6,209 nucleotides of DNA from CBFGRU01 sp965651255. Lineage in GTDB: Bacteria > Planctomycetota > Phycisphaerae > Phycisphaerales > SM1A02. The stretch lies in the NCBI GenBank assembly GCA_965651255.1, contig CBFGRU010000191.1:1-6209 (forward strand). The letters run 5' to 3'. The notes under the pieces were generated by a model. That model had not been told where the DNA came from. It did no database searches and saw only the letters and a list, made by a program, of their open reading frames with translations. The stretch's first letter is position 1, and the number at the start of each line of letters is the position of its first letter. The position numbers and the translations under genes are program-made. Below are positions 1 through 6,205 of the stretch, piece by piece.

Positions 1-352
1 CATGCGCGCGGGCCAGCCGCGCGTGAATCCACAACCGCTGCACTTCGGTGCGGGCGTTTACCATCGCGCGAATCCATTGCTCGGTGGCGGTCTGCACATC
101 ATTTCGCAGCCAGGCGCGTTCTGCAGCGTCGAGCGCGCTGAGTGAATCAAAGCCGAGCGACCGAACATCGCCGACCGCAGCGCGCTGCAGCTGACCGCGG
201 GCGTTCAGAAAGAAAACCTCCGCGCCGCGAATCGTCTGAATCGTGACCGAATCCTGCACTCCGCCGGCCAACTCCAGTCGATCGGCGTGCGCGCGGCTGC
301 CCACGATCAGAATCGCCGCGAACACGAGACACTGCAACGTCTGCACCGACAT
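1..352 (-). CDS. Secreted protein of unknown function, 3' end beyond the window
   Basis: The frame is open from an ATG at 352 to the window edge, giving 117 residues without a stop, so the C-terminus is missing. Residues 1-23 form a typical signal peptide: a hydrophobic stretch (about L9-V17) followed by a small-residue cleavage site, AHA, before D24. Export across the inner membrane is therefore likely. Residues 24-68 look beta-rich. Residues 70-117 look helical, with alternating Ala, Leu and Trp that could be a TPR-like pair, but no family is recognised. The start is supported by a GGGGG stretch at 360-364, 7 bases upstream on the minus strand. The ATG also overlaps the stop of the upstream VWA gene in a TGATG arrangement, which suggests coupled translation and a shared role at the envelope. 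No function is assigned. Confidence 0.72.
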   Translation of the reverse strand, partial: MSVQTLQCLVFAAILIVGSRAHADRLELAGGVQDSVTIQTIRGAEVFFLNARGQLQRAAVGDVRSLGFDSLSALDAAERAWLRNDVQTATEQWIRAMVNARTEVQRLWIHARLARAH

Positions 353-1392
353 CAGCGCACCCCCAAACCGAGTTCACGCCGCGAAAGGAATCGGTAGCCA
401 TGCGGTCCGCTGTGCGCCTCGGCGATCTTGCGCAGCGTGTCGAGCGGGTCGGGGTCAAGGAACTGAATGCATTGAATCTGCGTGGCGCGCTGACCGGTTT
501 CTCGTGTCACCGGATTCAACCGATCAAGCGTCGCGAGCAGTTCCGACTGATCGATCTCGTACTGCCCGCTGCCGGTGATGTTGTTCGAGAGCATGAAGAT
601 CACATCCGGCTTCAGGCGCATGCCGAGTTGAATTGCTTCGAGCGGGTTCGACCGTCCCTTCGGAATGATCTGGTCGTTCACCCATTTGAGCGCGCGAATC
701 TTCTCATCACGCTCCGCTGGAATCAGGCGGTCGGCTGGCGGAACGGCGAGCGCCTGGTTCTCCTGGAAGAAGATGATCGCGAAGGATTGCTGCGGCGAGA
801 GTTGGTCGATCGACCGGGCAAGTTCATCCAGCACGATCTGAAGCGTCCCGATCATCGACCCGCTCGCATCGACGATGAACACGATCCGCCGCGCGTTGGT
901 CCCGGTGAGGCCCGCAAACTTCGCGGTGCCTTCCCGCGCTTCGGGGGCAAACGTGGTCGGCCGCGACCGGCTGGCGGCGTCCGAGATGAGTTGCAGCGAA
1001 TCAGTATCCACCTCGGCGAATCGTTCATCGAGCATCTGCTCGACCGATTCAACTTCGATCTGATCCTGCAGCGGCGTCTGGTCTTCTTCTGACGGCGTCG
1101 TCTGGAGACTCGCCAGCGGTTCGTATTCAAGCTGGTAGTAATCCGCGGTGATGATGACGGATTCTTCCTCGCTGGCCACCGTGCGCCAGGCCGCGACGAT
1201 GAGGAAACCGAGCACGATCAGGCCAAGATGAATCAGGAACGAACCCACCCACGGCGCGATGCGTTTCACGGCGCGTTCGGTTTCGGTTTCGGCCCCGAGT
1301 TCCACCAGATGCCGCGCGAGCTGATCGAGATCACCTTCGGGTGCATCGCCCGGTGGGGCTGAAGCCGAGTTGAAGTCGTGCCGATCGCTCAC
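352..1392 (-). CDS. Membrane-anchored von Willebrand factor A domain protein
   Basis: Numbering is from a GTG start at 1392 (346 aa). Residues 1-44 are polar and acidic and probably cytoplasmic. One transmembrane helix spans about 45-69 (APWVGSFLIHLG...). An acidic, Gln-rich linker follows at about 75-150, and a VWA domain runs from about 168 to the end. The metal-ion-dependent adhesion site (MIDAS) motif is clear: D175-A-S-G-S179 after a hydrophobic beta strand (RRIVFIVDASGSM). The second MIDAS position, usually Thr, is Ser248 (GRSNPLEA). The usual third-loop Asp (as in LTDG) is replaced by LSNN near 268-271, so metal binding may be altered. VWA domains bind protein partners; the partner here is unknown. 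A longer GTG start at 1485 would add 31 residues. I prefer 1392 because the extra stretch contains rare-looking CTA and GTA codons, but neither start has a strong ribosome site. The stop overlaps the next gene (TGATG). Confidence 0.85.
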   Translation of the reverse strand: MSDRHDFNSASAPPGDAPEGDLDQLARHLVELGAETETERAVKRIAPWVGSFLIHLGLIVLGFLIVAAWRTVASEEESVIITADYYQLEYEPLASLQTTPSEEDQTPLQDQIEVESVEQMLDERFAEVDTDSLQLISDAASRSRPTTFAPEAREGTAKFAGLTGTNARRIVFIVDASGSMIGTLQIVLDELARSIDQLSPQQSFAIIFFQENQALAVPPADRLIPAERDEKIRALKWVNDQIIPKGRSNPLEAIQLGMRLKPDVIFMLSNNITGSGQYEIDQSELLATLDRLNPVTRETGQRATQIQCIQFLDPDPLDTLRKIAEAHSGPHGYRFLSRRELGLGVR

Positions 1393-1503
1393 GAATGATG
1401 GATTCCACGGGGCCAGTGTGACAGCGAGCGATCCGTTTCGAGCGCTGCCGAATACTAGGATAAGCGAGGAAGGGCCTTCCGGCACGGAGATCGTGATCCG
1501 CGA

Positions 1504-2052
1504 TCATTCTTCAATGAGTCGCTCGTAGATGACTCCGACAACGATCGGCCCTCCCCCCGCGAGCAGGGCCATCGCGAGAGGGTTCTCCGGCGACTGCATG
1601 AGCGCGGTCGCAATCAATGAGGAGATCCAGATCATCGCGACGAGCAGCACCGCCGCCTCGATCGTGAACAGCCAGCTCACCGCGCCGGCAGCGGTGCTGA
1701 CCTTCTTCACAATCACGAGATAGGCGAACACGCTCGTCAACAGCACGAACAGGAAGAGTGCGCTCCGGCCCCGGCCGTGAACATACGGCATGGCTGACAG
1801 TGCGATCATGATGGAGCCGACCCACAATGGCATGAGCAGCAGGCCGCGCAGCGAGCACAACCGCGCAACGCGAAGAAGCCCGTCCAGCACGCTCCAGTCT
1901 CCAGCGCGCGCAGCACGCGGAAGTTCGTGTGCTGCAAACTCATGACCGCATTCGGGACAAACAGTTCGGTCCGCGTGCACACTGCCGAACAGGTCGTACT
2001 GACACTCCGGGCAGATGGGATGCCGATGGTGAAGCAGGGGCCGAAACGACAT
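1504..2052 (-). CDS. Zinc-ribbon multi-pass membrane protein
   Basis: The product is 182 aa from the ATG at 2052. The N-terminus carries a zinc ribbon with two CPEC knuckles, C14/C17 and C32/C35, in the pattern CPECQYDLFG...CPECGHEF. About four hydrophobic segments follow, near residues 70-88, 97-115, 127-149 and 159-176, so the protein is probably an inner-membrane protein with a cytoplasmic metal-binding head. Proteins of this shape are frequent in planctomycetes and mostly uncharacterised. I assign no biochemical role. A GTG at 2070 would add six residues, and neither start has a convincing Shine-Dalgarno sequence. The gene lies 38 bases after the hydrolase gene and before the VWA gene, all on the same strand, which fits operon membership. 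Confidence 0.78.
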   Translation of the reverse strand: MSFRPLLHHRHPICPECQYDLFGSVHADRTVCPECGHEFAAHELPRAARAGDWSVLDGLLRVARLCSLRGLLLMPLWVGSIMIALSAMPYVHGRGRSALFLFVLLTSVFAYLVIVKKVSTAAGAVSWLFTIEAAVLLVAMIWISSLIATALMQSPENPLAMALLAGGGPIVVGVIYERLIEE

Positions 2053-2090
2053 GCCGCAAGCGTACCGCACGAGGCGGACTCGTACCTGTC

Positions 2091-3410
2091 TCAGTTCGGC
2101 AGTTGCCGGTCAACCCACCGGGCGACAGCGCCGGCTTCGTTCGGAAGCCACCAGAACAGGCCGAGATGCCCGAAGAAGTATCTCCACCGCGCCGGCCGAC
2201 CGAGGCGGTTGTACAGCAATGTGCCGGTATCCGCGGGCACGATGTGATCAAACATCGCGTGAAGCACCAGTACCGGTTTGCCGTGCAGGGCGGTCGCGGT
2301 GTGGTACGGATCAAGCTGTGATGCAGCGAGGTAGTGCTCGTTGAGGGCGCGACGCTGATCGTTCGTCACCCCCTCGGAGTAGGCGAGCGCGAACCCCGCG
2401 ATCGATGTTTCACTCATGAGAACGACGCTCGAGAGAATCTCCGCCAGGTTCGCGCCGCCGGCGATGAGGACCGCGGCATCCACTGCCTCGCCCAAGCGAG
2501 CAGCCACCGGAGACAGCACGATGCCGCCGAGACTGAACCCCGTAAGAACCAGCGGCGACTGCGGGATGTCGGGATGGGTTTCCGCCAGGAACCGCAGTGC
2601 GGCCTCGACGCCGACGGCCCATTCGGCAAGTCGCTCATCCAGCTCGCGCGCGATGATCGGCGCGTGAAACTCGGGCTTGCTCGTCGGCGTGATGATGTAC
2701 AACTGCGGTGAATACATCCGCGTGGGGTGGCCGATTTCCAGGATCGCCCAGCCGTCCTCTCGCAGTCGCTGGATGACCGCATGCTCGTACCGCGATCGTC
2801 GCGCCAACGAAGTGAGATGAACCACCAGTCCCCGCGGCGACTCTGTCGCAGCAGAAAAGAGCGTGCAGTCGAGCACACTCACGATCGGCGTCTCGGCGGA
2901 CTGACTCTTCAGCGCCTGCCGCGCGATCCAGTTGTTCAATTCATCTTCCGTCGTCGGAGGGGTGCGATCCCGCAGCCACTGTTCATCGCGGGCGCGCAGC
3001 GTCTCGGCGAATTCTTCTTCGGAAAACGGCGTGGTGATGATGTTGAACCAGTACGGGAATCCCGCCGGCTGGTTCGGATCGGCGGTGATGACCGCTTCAC
3101 CGAATGGACCTCGAAAGAATCCTTCGCGATCCGTCAGCAGCCGATGTACGAGCGCGCTGGGTTTGCCCTGCTGAAGTTCGATATCGTCGAGGATCGGGGG
3201 CAGCGGCACGTAGGCGCGGGAGGCCAGCGGTTCGGCGTATCGAGCCGGCCAGTTGATTTCTCCCGGCGACCGGATCGACGTTTCATCGACCACGTGCGCC
3301 CAGTGCAACGGTCCGGACTTGAGCGCACATCCCATCGACGAGAGCAACGGAAGAATCGCGATCATGATCTTCGCGAGTGCGGTCTGCATGTTGATTGTTC
3401 GTGCGTTCAT
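2091..3410 (-). CDS. Alpha/beta hydrolase, predicted lipoprotein or secreted
   Basis: The product is 439 aa. Residues about 9-27 form a hydrophobic signal segment ending in SSMGC, with Cys28 a possible lipidation site. The -3 residue is Ser rather than the usual Leu, so a lipoprotein is plausible but not certain. Residues 30-175 are a long N-terminal region I do not recognise. An alpha/beta hydrolase fold follows from about 190. The nucleophile elbow is GFSLGG with Ser293. The acid is probably Asp388 (MFDHIVP) and the base His415 (FGHLG), spaced and ordered as expected for a catalytic triad. An esterase- or lipase-like activity at the envelope is inferred; the substrate is unknown. The ATG at 3410 overlaps the panC stop by four bases (ATGA) and has GAGAG at 3417-3421, six bases upstream, which supports this start over the in-frame ATG seven codons later. 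Confidence 0.85.
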   Translation of the reverse strand: MNARTINMQTALAKIMIAILPLLSSMGCALKSGPLHWAHVVDETSIRSPGEINWPARYAEPLASRAYVPLPPILDDIELQQGKPSALVHRLLTDREGFFRGPFGEAVITADPNQPAGFPYWFNIITTPFSEEEFAETLRARDEQWLRDRTPPTTEDELNNWIARQALKSQSAETPIVSVLDCTLFSAATESPRGLVVHLTSLARRSRYEHAVIQRLREDGWAILEIGHPTRMYSPQLYIITPTSKPEFHAPIIARELDERLAEWAVGVEAALRFLAETHPDIPQSPLVLTGFSLGGIVLSPVAARLGEAVDAAVLIAGGANLAEILSSVVLMSETSIAGFALAYSEGVTNDQRRALNEHYLAASQLDPYHTATALHGKPVLVLHAMFDHIVPADTGTLLYNRLGRPARWRYFFGHLGLFWWLPNEAGAVARWVDRQLPN

Positions 3411-4246
3411 GCAGAACTCTCAATCGCGATGTTATCGATGAGGCGGACCGAGCCGAGCCGCGCGGCGATGAGCGCGCGGGCGGGCCGGGTCAGCCGTTCG
3501 AGCGGCATGAGTTCATCGGCGTCGCGAATCACCGCGTAATCAACCGAGAGTCCATGGCGAATGAGTTCCGCGCGCATCTGCTCTTCCAACCGGCGAACAT
3601 CGCGATCGGGTGCGGCCTGTTCCTGCACTTGTCGCAAGGCGCGGATGATGCCGAGCGCAAACGGACGATCCTCGGCCGTGAGATACGCGTTCCGGCTGGA
3701 TCGTGCGAGGCCGTCGGCTTCACGAACGGTCGGGTGCGGAATGATTGAAAGTTCACCCCAACGCGGCGCCTGCTGTTTGATGAGCGCTTCAAGCACGCGA
3801 AGCTGCTGGTAATCCTTCTCGCCAAAGACCGCGACGACCGGTTGCACGAGATCGAACAGGCGGGCGACCACCTGGCAGACCCCGCGGAAGTGGTCGGGCC
3901 GAATGCGATCTTCGAGCTTGGGCTGTGTTGCCACCGCGGGCAGTGGGGGGGCGGTGATCTCTTCGCCGGGGGGGTACATCGCTTCAACCGACGGTGCAAA
4001 GAGGACACTTGCTCCGGCCTGTTCCGCGAGGGCGCAGTCGGCCTCGAGCGTGCGCGGGTAGCGGTCGAAGTCCTCACCGGGGCCGAACTGCGTGGGATTC
4101 ACGAAGACACTCACGATGACCGGTCCACCTGCCGCGGCTGCCCGTTCGATCAAGGCCGCGTGCCCGGCATGCAGGGCGCCCATCGTGGGAACGAAGGCCG
4201 ACCGACCAAAGGCACGAAGTTCAGCGGGGTCGTGGATGAGGTTCAT
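3407..4246 (-). CDS. panC: Pantothenate synthetase (pantoate--beta-alanine ligase)
   Basis: The enzyme condenses (R)-pantoate with beta-alanine using ATP, the last step of pantothenate (vitamin B5) synthesis, in the cytoplasm. From the ATG at 4246 the product is 279 aa, close to the usual length of about 280. The family signatures are present in order: PTMGALHAGH (20-29) with the nucleotide-binding HxGH (His26, His29), VNPTQFG (49-55), RPDHFRGV (116-123), FGEKDYQQL (141-149) and SSRN (183-186). The frame stays open upstream to an ATG at 4363. The 39 extra residues resemble nothing in PanC, which normally begins just before a phrase like RAFGRSAFVPTMG, so the shorter start is chosen. No good ribosome site precedes it. 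The gene heads a minus-strand run and overlaps the hydrolase gene by ATGA. No panB or panD is visible. Confidence 0.97.
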   Translation of the reverse strand: MNLIHDPAELRAFGRSAFVPTMGALHAGHAALIERAAAAGGPVIVSVFVNPTQFGPGEDFDRYPRTLEADCALAEQAGASVLFAPSVEAMYPPGEEITAPPLPAVATQPKLEDRIRPDHFRGVCQVVARLFDLVQPVVAVFGEKDYQQLRVLEALIKQQAPRWGELSIIPHPTVREADGLARSSRNAYLTAEDRPFALGIIRALRQVQEQAAPDRDVRRLEEQMRAELIRHGLSVDYAVIRDADELMPLERLTRPARALIAARLGSVRLIDNIAIESSA

Positions 4247-4313
4247 TCGGGGAAGCGTTGAAGGAGAGTTGAAGGTGGTCAAGGCCGATCGTGCGCCCGG
4301 GTGGTGAGGGTGG

Positions 4314-4343
4314 AAGATAACTTGGAACGATTCTAAGATGCAA
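4314..4343 (-). promoter_or_regulatory. Possible panC operon promoter
   Basis: On the minus strand a TTGCAT (4338-4343) stands 18 bases before a TATCTT (4314-4319). These match the sigma-70 consensus at three and four of six positions. The implied transcript would start near 4305 and leave a leader of about 60 bases before the panC ATG. The match is weak, and the main support is position in a divergent intergenic gap. Confidence 0.25.
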
Positions 4344-4358
4344 GGTAGAAGGACGTAT

Positions 4359-4377
4359 GCCATTGATTCTCATTCTC
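4359..4377. promoter_or_regulatory. Candidate Fur-box-like operator
   Basis: The 19 bases GCCATTGATTCTCATTCTC match the palindromic Fur consensus (GATAATGATTATCATTATC) at 14 of 19 positions by direct comparison. On the minus strand the site reads as two GAGAAT hexamers followed by an imperfect third. It is an AT-richer patch in GC-rich DNA, 62 bases upstream of the iscS start, and overlaps the proposed iscS -35 element. Iron-dependent repression of iscSU would fit, but the organism's own Fur consensus is unknown and chance is not excluded. Confidence 0.35.
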
Positions 4378-4390
4378 GCCTCGCCATGAT
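4363..4390 (+). promoter_or_regulatory. Possible iscS promoter
   Basis: TTGATT (4363-4368, four of six to consensus) is followed after 16 bases by CATGAT (4385-4390, four of six). Transcription would start near 4397, giving a leader of about 40 bases that includes the iscS ribosome site. An alternative pair lies further upstream (TTGGAA 4322-4327 and TAGAAG 4346-4351). Both are weak matches. Confidence 0.25.
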
Positions 4391-4424
4391 TCGCATGACG
4401 CGATGCGTTCACGACCGGCCGAAT

Positions 4425-4430
4425 GGAGTG
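4425..4430 (+). promoter_or_regulatory. Ribosome binding site deciding the iscS start
   Basis: GGAGTG lies eight bases before the ATG at 4439, a good Shine-Dalgarno match at normal spacing. The in-frame ATG at 4403 has no such site, so the 4439 start is chosen. Confidence 0.7.
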
Positions 4431-4438
4431 CCCGACGA

Positions 4439-5677
4439 ATGACCCTGAAATTCCCCATCTACATGGATAACGCCGCGACGACCCGAGTGGATCCGCGGGT
4501 GGTTGATGCGATGCTGCCGTTTTTTACGGAGAAGTACGGCAACTCCGCAAGCCGGAACCACCAGTTCGGCTGGGAAGCCGAAGAAGGGGTGGACTGGGCG
4601 CGGAACGAAGCGGCCACGCTCATCGGCGCCGGCGCGAAGGAAATCATCTGGACGAGCGGTTCGACCGAGTCGAACAACCTCGCCATCAAAGGCGCGGCCC
4701 GGATGTACGCGAAGAAGCCCGAAGGTCAGAAAGGGCGCGGGCACATCATCACCTGCACGATCGAACACAAGGCCGTGCTTGACCCCTGTAAGCGACTGCT
4801 GCGCGAAGGGTTTGATGTGACGTTTCTTGACCCCGGAGCCGATGGCATCGTGACCGCGAAGATGGTCGAAGCCGCGATGCGTGAAGACACGATCCTGGTG
4901 TCGATCATGTGGGCGAACAACGAGATCGGCACGATCAACGAGATTCCGGAAATCGGAAAACTCTGCCACGATCGCGAGGTGATCTTCCACACCGATGCGA
5001 CGCAGTGGGTCGGCAAGATGCCGACGGATGTGGAGAAGGACAACATCGATCTTCTCTCCTGGTCGGGTCACAAGATTTACGGCCCGAAGGGTGTGGGCGC
5101 GTTGTACGTTCGCCGTCGTCGGCCGCGCGTGCGGTTGGAAGCGATCATCGACGGCGGCGGGCACGAGCGCGGCATGCGATCGGGAACGCTGAACGTGCCC
5201 GGCATCGTCGGCTTCGGCAAGGCGTGCGAGCTTTGCCGGCTGGAGATGGACCGCGAGCGCGAACGCGTGCTGCCATTGCGAAAGAAGCTCGAAAACGAGC
5301 TGATGAAGCGCATCGATGTGGTCAACGTCAATGGCCACGCCGATCGCCGACTGCCGAATCTGACGAACATCTCCTTCGGATTCGTTGAAGGTGAATCGCT
5401 GATGATGGGCATTCACAACATCGCCTGTTCCAGCGGCTCGGCGTGCACGAGCGCGAGTCTCGAGCCGAGTTACGTGCTGAAGGGTCTGGGCGTGGGCGAT
5501 GACCTTGCGCACTCATCGCTGCGGCTCTCGCTCGGACGATTCAACACCGAGGAAGAAGTTGATTACGCGATTGAGAACATCGCCAAGGCGGTGAACCACC
5601 TGCGCACGCTCAGCCCGCTGTACGATCTGCATAAGGAAGGGATCGACATCTCCAAGATTCAGTGGCAGGCACACTGA
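4439..5677 (+). CDS. iscS: Cysteine desulfurase IscS
   Basis: This PLP enzyme converts L-cysteine to alanine and passes the sulfane sulfur, via a cysteine persulfide, to IscU for Fe-S cluster assembly and often to tRNA thiolation enzymes. The product is 412 aa, near the roughly 404 of E. coli IscS. Visible signatures are YMDNAATTRVDPRV (8-21), the SGSTESNNLAIKG cofactor loop (73-85), His110 (IEHKAVL), the HTDATQ strand (184-189, Asp186), the PLP lysine Lys212 in SGHKIYGPKG, and catalytic Cys336 in SSGSACTSASLEPSYVL. The long Cys loop and this motif place it in group I (IscS/NifS type), not SufS. The C-terminus ends IQWQAH, like the IscS tail that contacts IscU. iscU follows 76 bases downstream. 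No iscR lies upstream; the neighbour there is divergent panC. Confidence 0.97.
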   Translation: MTLKFPIYMDNAATTRVDPRVVDAMLPFFTEKYGNSASRNHQFGWEAEEGVDWARNEAATLIGAGAKEIIWTSGSTESNNLAIKGAARMYAKKPEGQKGRGHIITCTIEHKAVLDPCKRLLREGFDVTFLDPGADGIVTAKMVEAAMREDTILVSIMWANNEIGTINEIPEIGKLCHDREVIFHTDATQWVGKMPTDVEKDNIDLLSWSGHKIYGPKGVGALYVRRRRPRVRLEAIIDGGGHERGMRSGTLNVPGIVGFGKACELCRLEMDRERERVLPLRKKLENELMKRIDVVNVNGHADRRLPNLTNISFGFVEGESLMMGIHNIACSSGSACTSASLEPSYVLKGLGVGDDLAHSSLRLSLGRFNTEEEVDYAIENIAKAVNHLRTLSPLYDLHKEGIDISKIQWQAH

Positions 5678-5740
5678 CCCTGCATTTGGTGGACTTGAAG
5701 ATTCGGTTCCGCTCGAATGAACGAACGACCTCATCCCGGG

Positions 5741-5745
5741 AAGGA
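5741..5745 (+). promoter_or_regulatory. Ribosome binding site of iscU
   Basis: AAGGA lies eight bases before the iscU ATG at 5754. This supports independent initiation at iscU despite the 76-base gap after iscS. Short GGGA and TCCC arms flank the site, but the stem would be only four base pairs. Confidence 0.6.
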
Positions 5746-5753
5746 TTGCTCCC

Positions 5754-6179
5754 ATGGCCTATAGCGAAAAAGTCATTGATCACTACCAGAACCCGCGCAA
5801 CGTCGGCTCGTTCGGTGCCTCCAAGGAAGTAACCGGCCGAAAGGACATCGGCGTGGGCATCGTCGGCGCACCGGAGTGCGGCGATGTGATGCAACTCCAG
5901 ATCAAGGTGAACGATGCCGGTGTGATCGAGGATGCGAAGTTCAAGTGCTTCGGTTGCGGTTCGGCGATCGCGTCGTCGTCTCTGGCGACCGAGTGGATCA
6001 AGGGCAAGACCGTAGATGAAGCCCTTTCGATCAAGAACACCGCGATCGTGGAAGAGCTTTCGCTTCCCCCGGTGAAGATTCACTGCTCCGTCCTTGCGGA
6101 AGATTCCATCCGGACCGCGATCAACGACTACAAGAAGAAGAACGGGCAGTTGAAGGAAGAAGAAGCCCATTCGCACTGA
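5754..6179 (+). CDS. iscU: Fe-S cluster assembly scaffold IscU
   Basis: IscU is the scaffold on which [2Fe-2S] clusters form from IscS-derived sulfur before transfer to target proteins. The product is 141 aa, against 128 in E. coli. It opens MAYSEKVIDHYQNPRNVGSF, nearly identical to proteobacterial IscU. Cluster ligands are Cys42, Cys68 and Cys111, with Asp44 and His110 beside them, matching the E. coli set shifted by five. LPPVK at 104-108 is the motif bound by the Hsp70 HscA, so an HscA/HscB pair is expected in the genome. Two differences stand out: about five extra residues between residues 20 and 38, and a charged tail ending EEEAHSH. Cys65 replaces a residue that is Thr in E. coli. It follows iscS on the same strand and is probably co-transcribed with it. 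Confidence 0.97.
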   Translation: MAYSEKVIDHYQNPRNVGSFGASKEVTGRKDIGVGIVGAPECGDVMQLQIKVNDAGVIEDAKFKCFGCGSAIASSSLATEWIKGKTVDEALSIKNTAIVEELSLPPVKIHCSVLAEDSIRTAINDYKKKNGQLKEEEAHSH

Positions 6180-6188
6180 CCAGCCCCG

Positions 6189-6205
6189 GGCGGCGAACCG
6201 CCGCC
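6189..6205 (+). terminator. GC-rich hairpin after iscU, possible terminator start
   Basis: GGCGGCG (6189-6195) and CGCCGCC (6199-6205) can form a seven-base-pair stem around an AAC loop, or five pairs around CGAA. It begins ten bases after the iscU stop. The window ends four bases later, so no T-tract can be seen. It may be a terminator, an attenuating hairpin between isc genes, or simply GC-rich sequence. Confidence 0.3.

Noticed and set aside
400..1092. A 230-codon open frame on the plus strand opposite the VWA gene.
   Set aside because: It is Arg-rich with no recognisable motif, and the minus-strand VWA frame has a clear DASGS motif and a transmembrane helix.
1471..1506. Short palindromes near the end of the zinc-ribbon gene: GGAAGGGCCTTCC at 1468-1480 and TGATC-CGC-GATCA at 1494-1506.
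   Set aside because: The first has a one-base centre and cannot form a good hairpin, and the second is only five base pairs and includes the stop codon. There is no T-tract and nothing links them to a known operator.
2727..3539. A 270-codon plus-strand frame opposite the hydrolase gene and the end of panC.
   Set aside because: It spans two genes on the other strand, is Arg-rich and lacks motifs. The hydrolase frame has a full catalytic triad.
4247..4363. A 39-residue N-terminal extension of PanC from the ATG at 4363.
   Set aside because: It would run through the promoter and Fur-like site, and PanC proteins start close to the HxGH motif. The ATG at 4246 gives a normal-length protein.
4392..4407. 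Inverted repeat CGCAT-GACGCG-ATGCG in the iscS leader.
   Set aside because: A five-base-pair arm with a six-base loop is within chance expectation, and it does not resemble an IscR site or a riboswitch.
4409..5512. A 367-codon open frame on the minus strand opposite iscS.
   Set aside because: iscS is unambiguous on the plus strand, and long antisense frames are expected in GC-rich coding DNA. The antisense product resembles no family I know.
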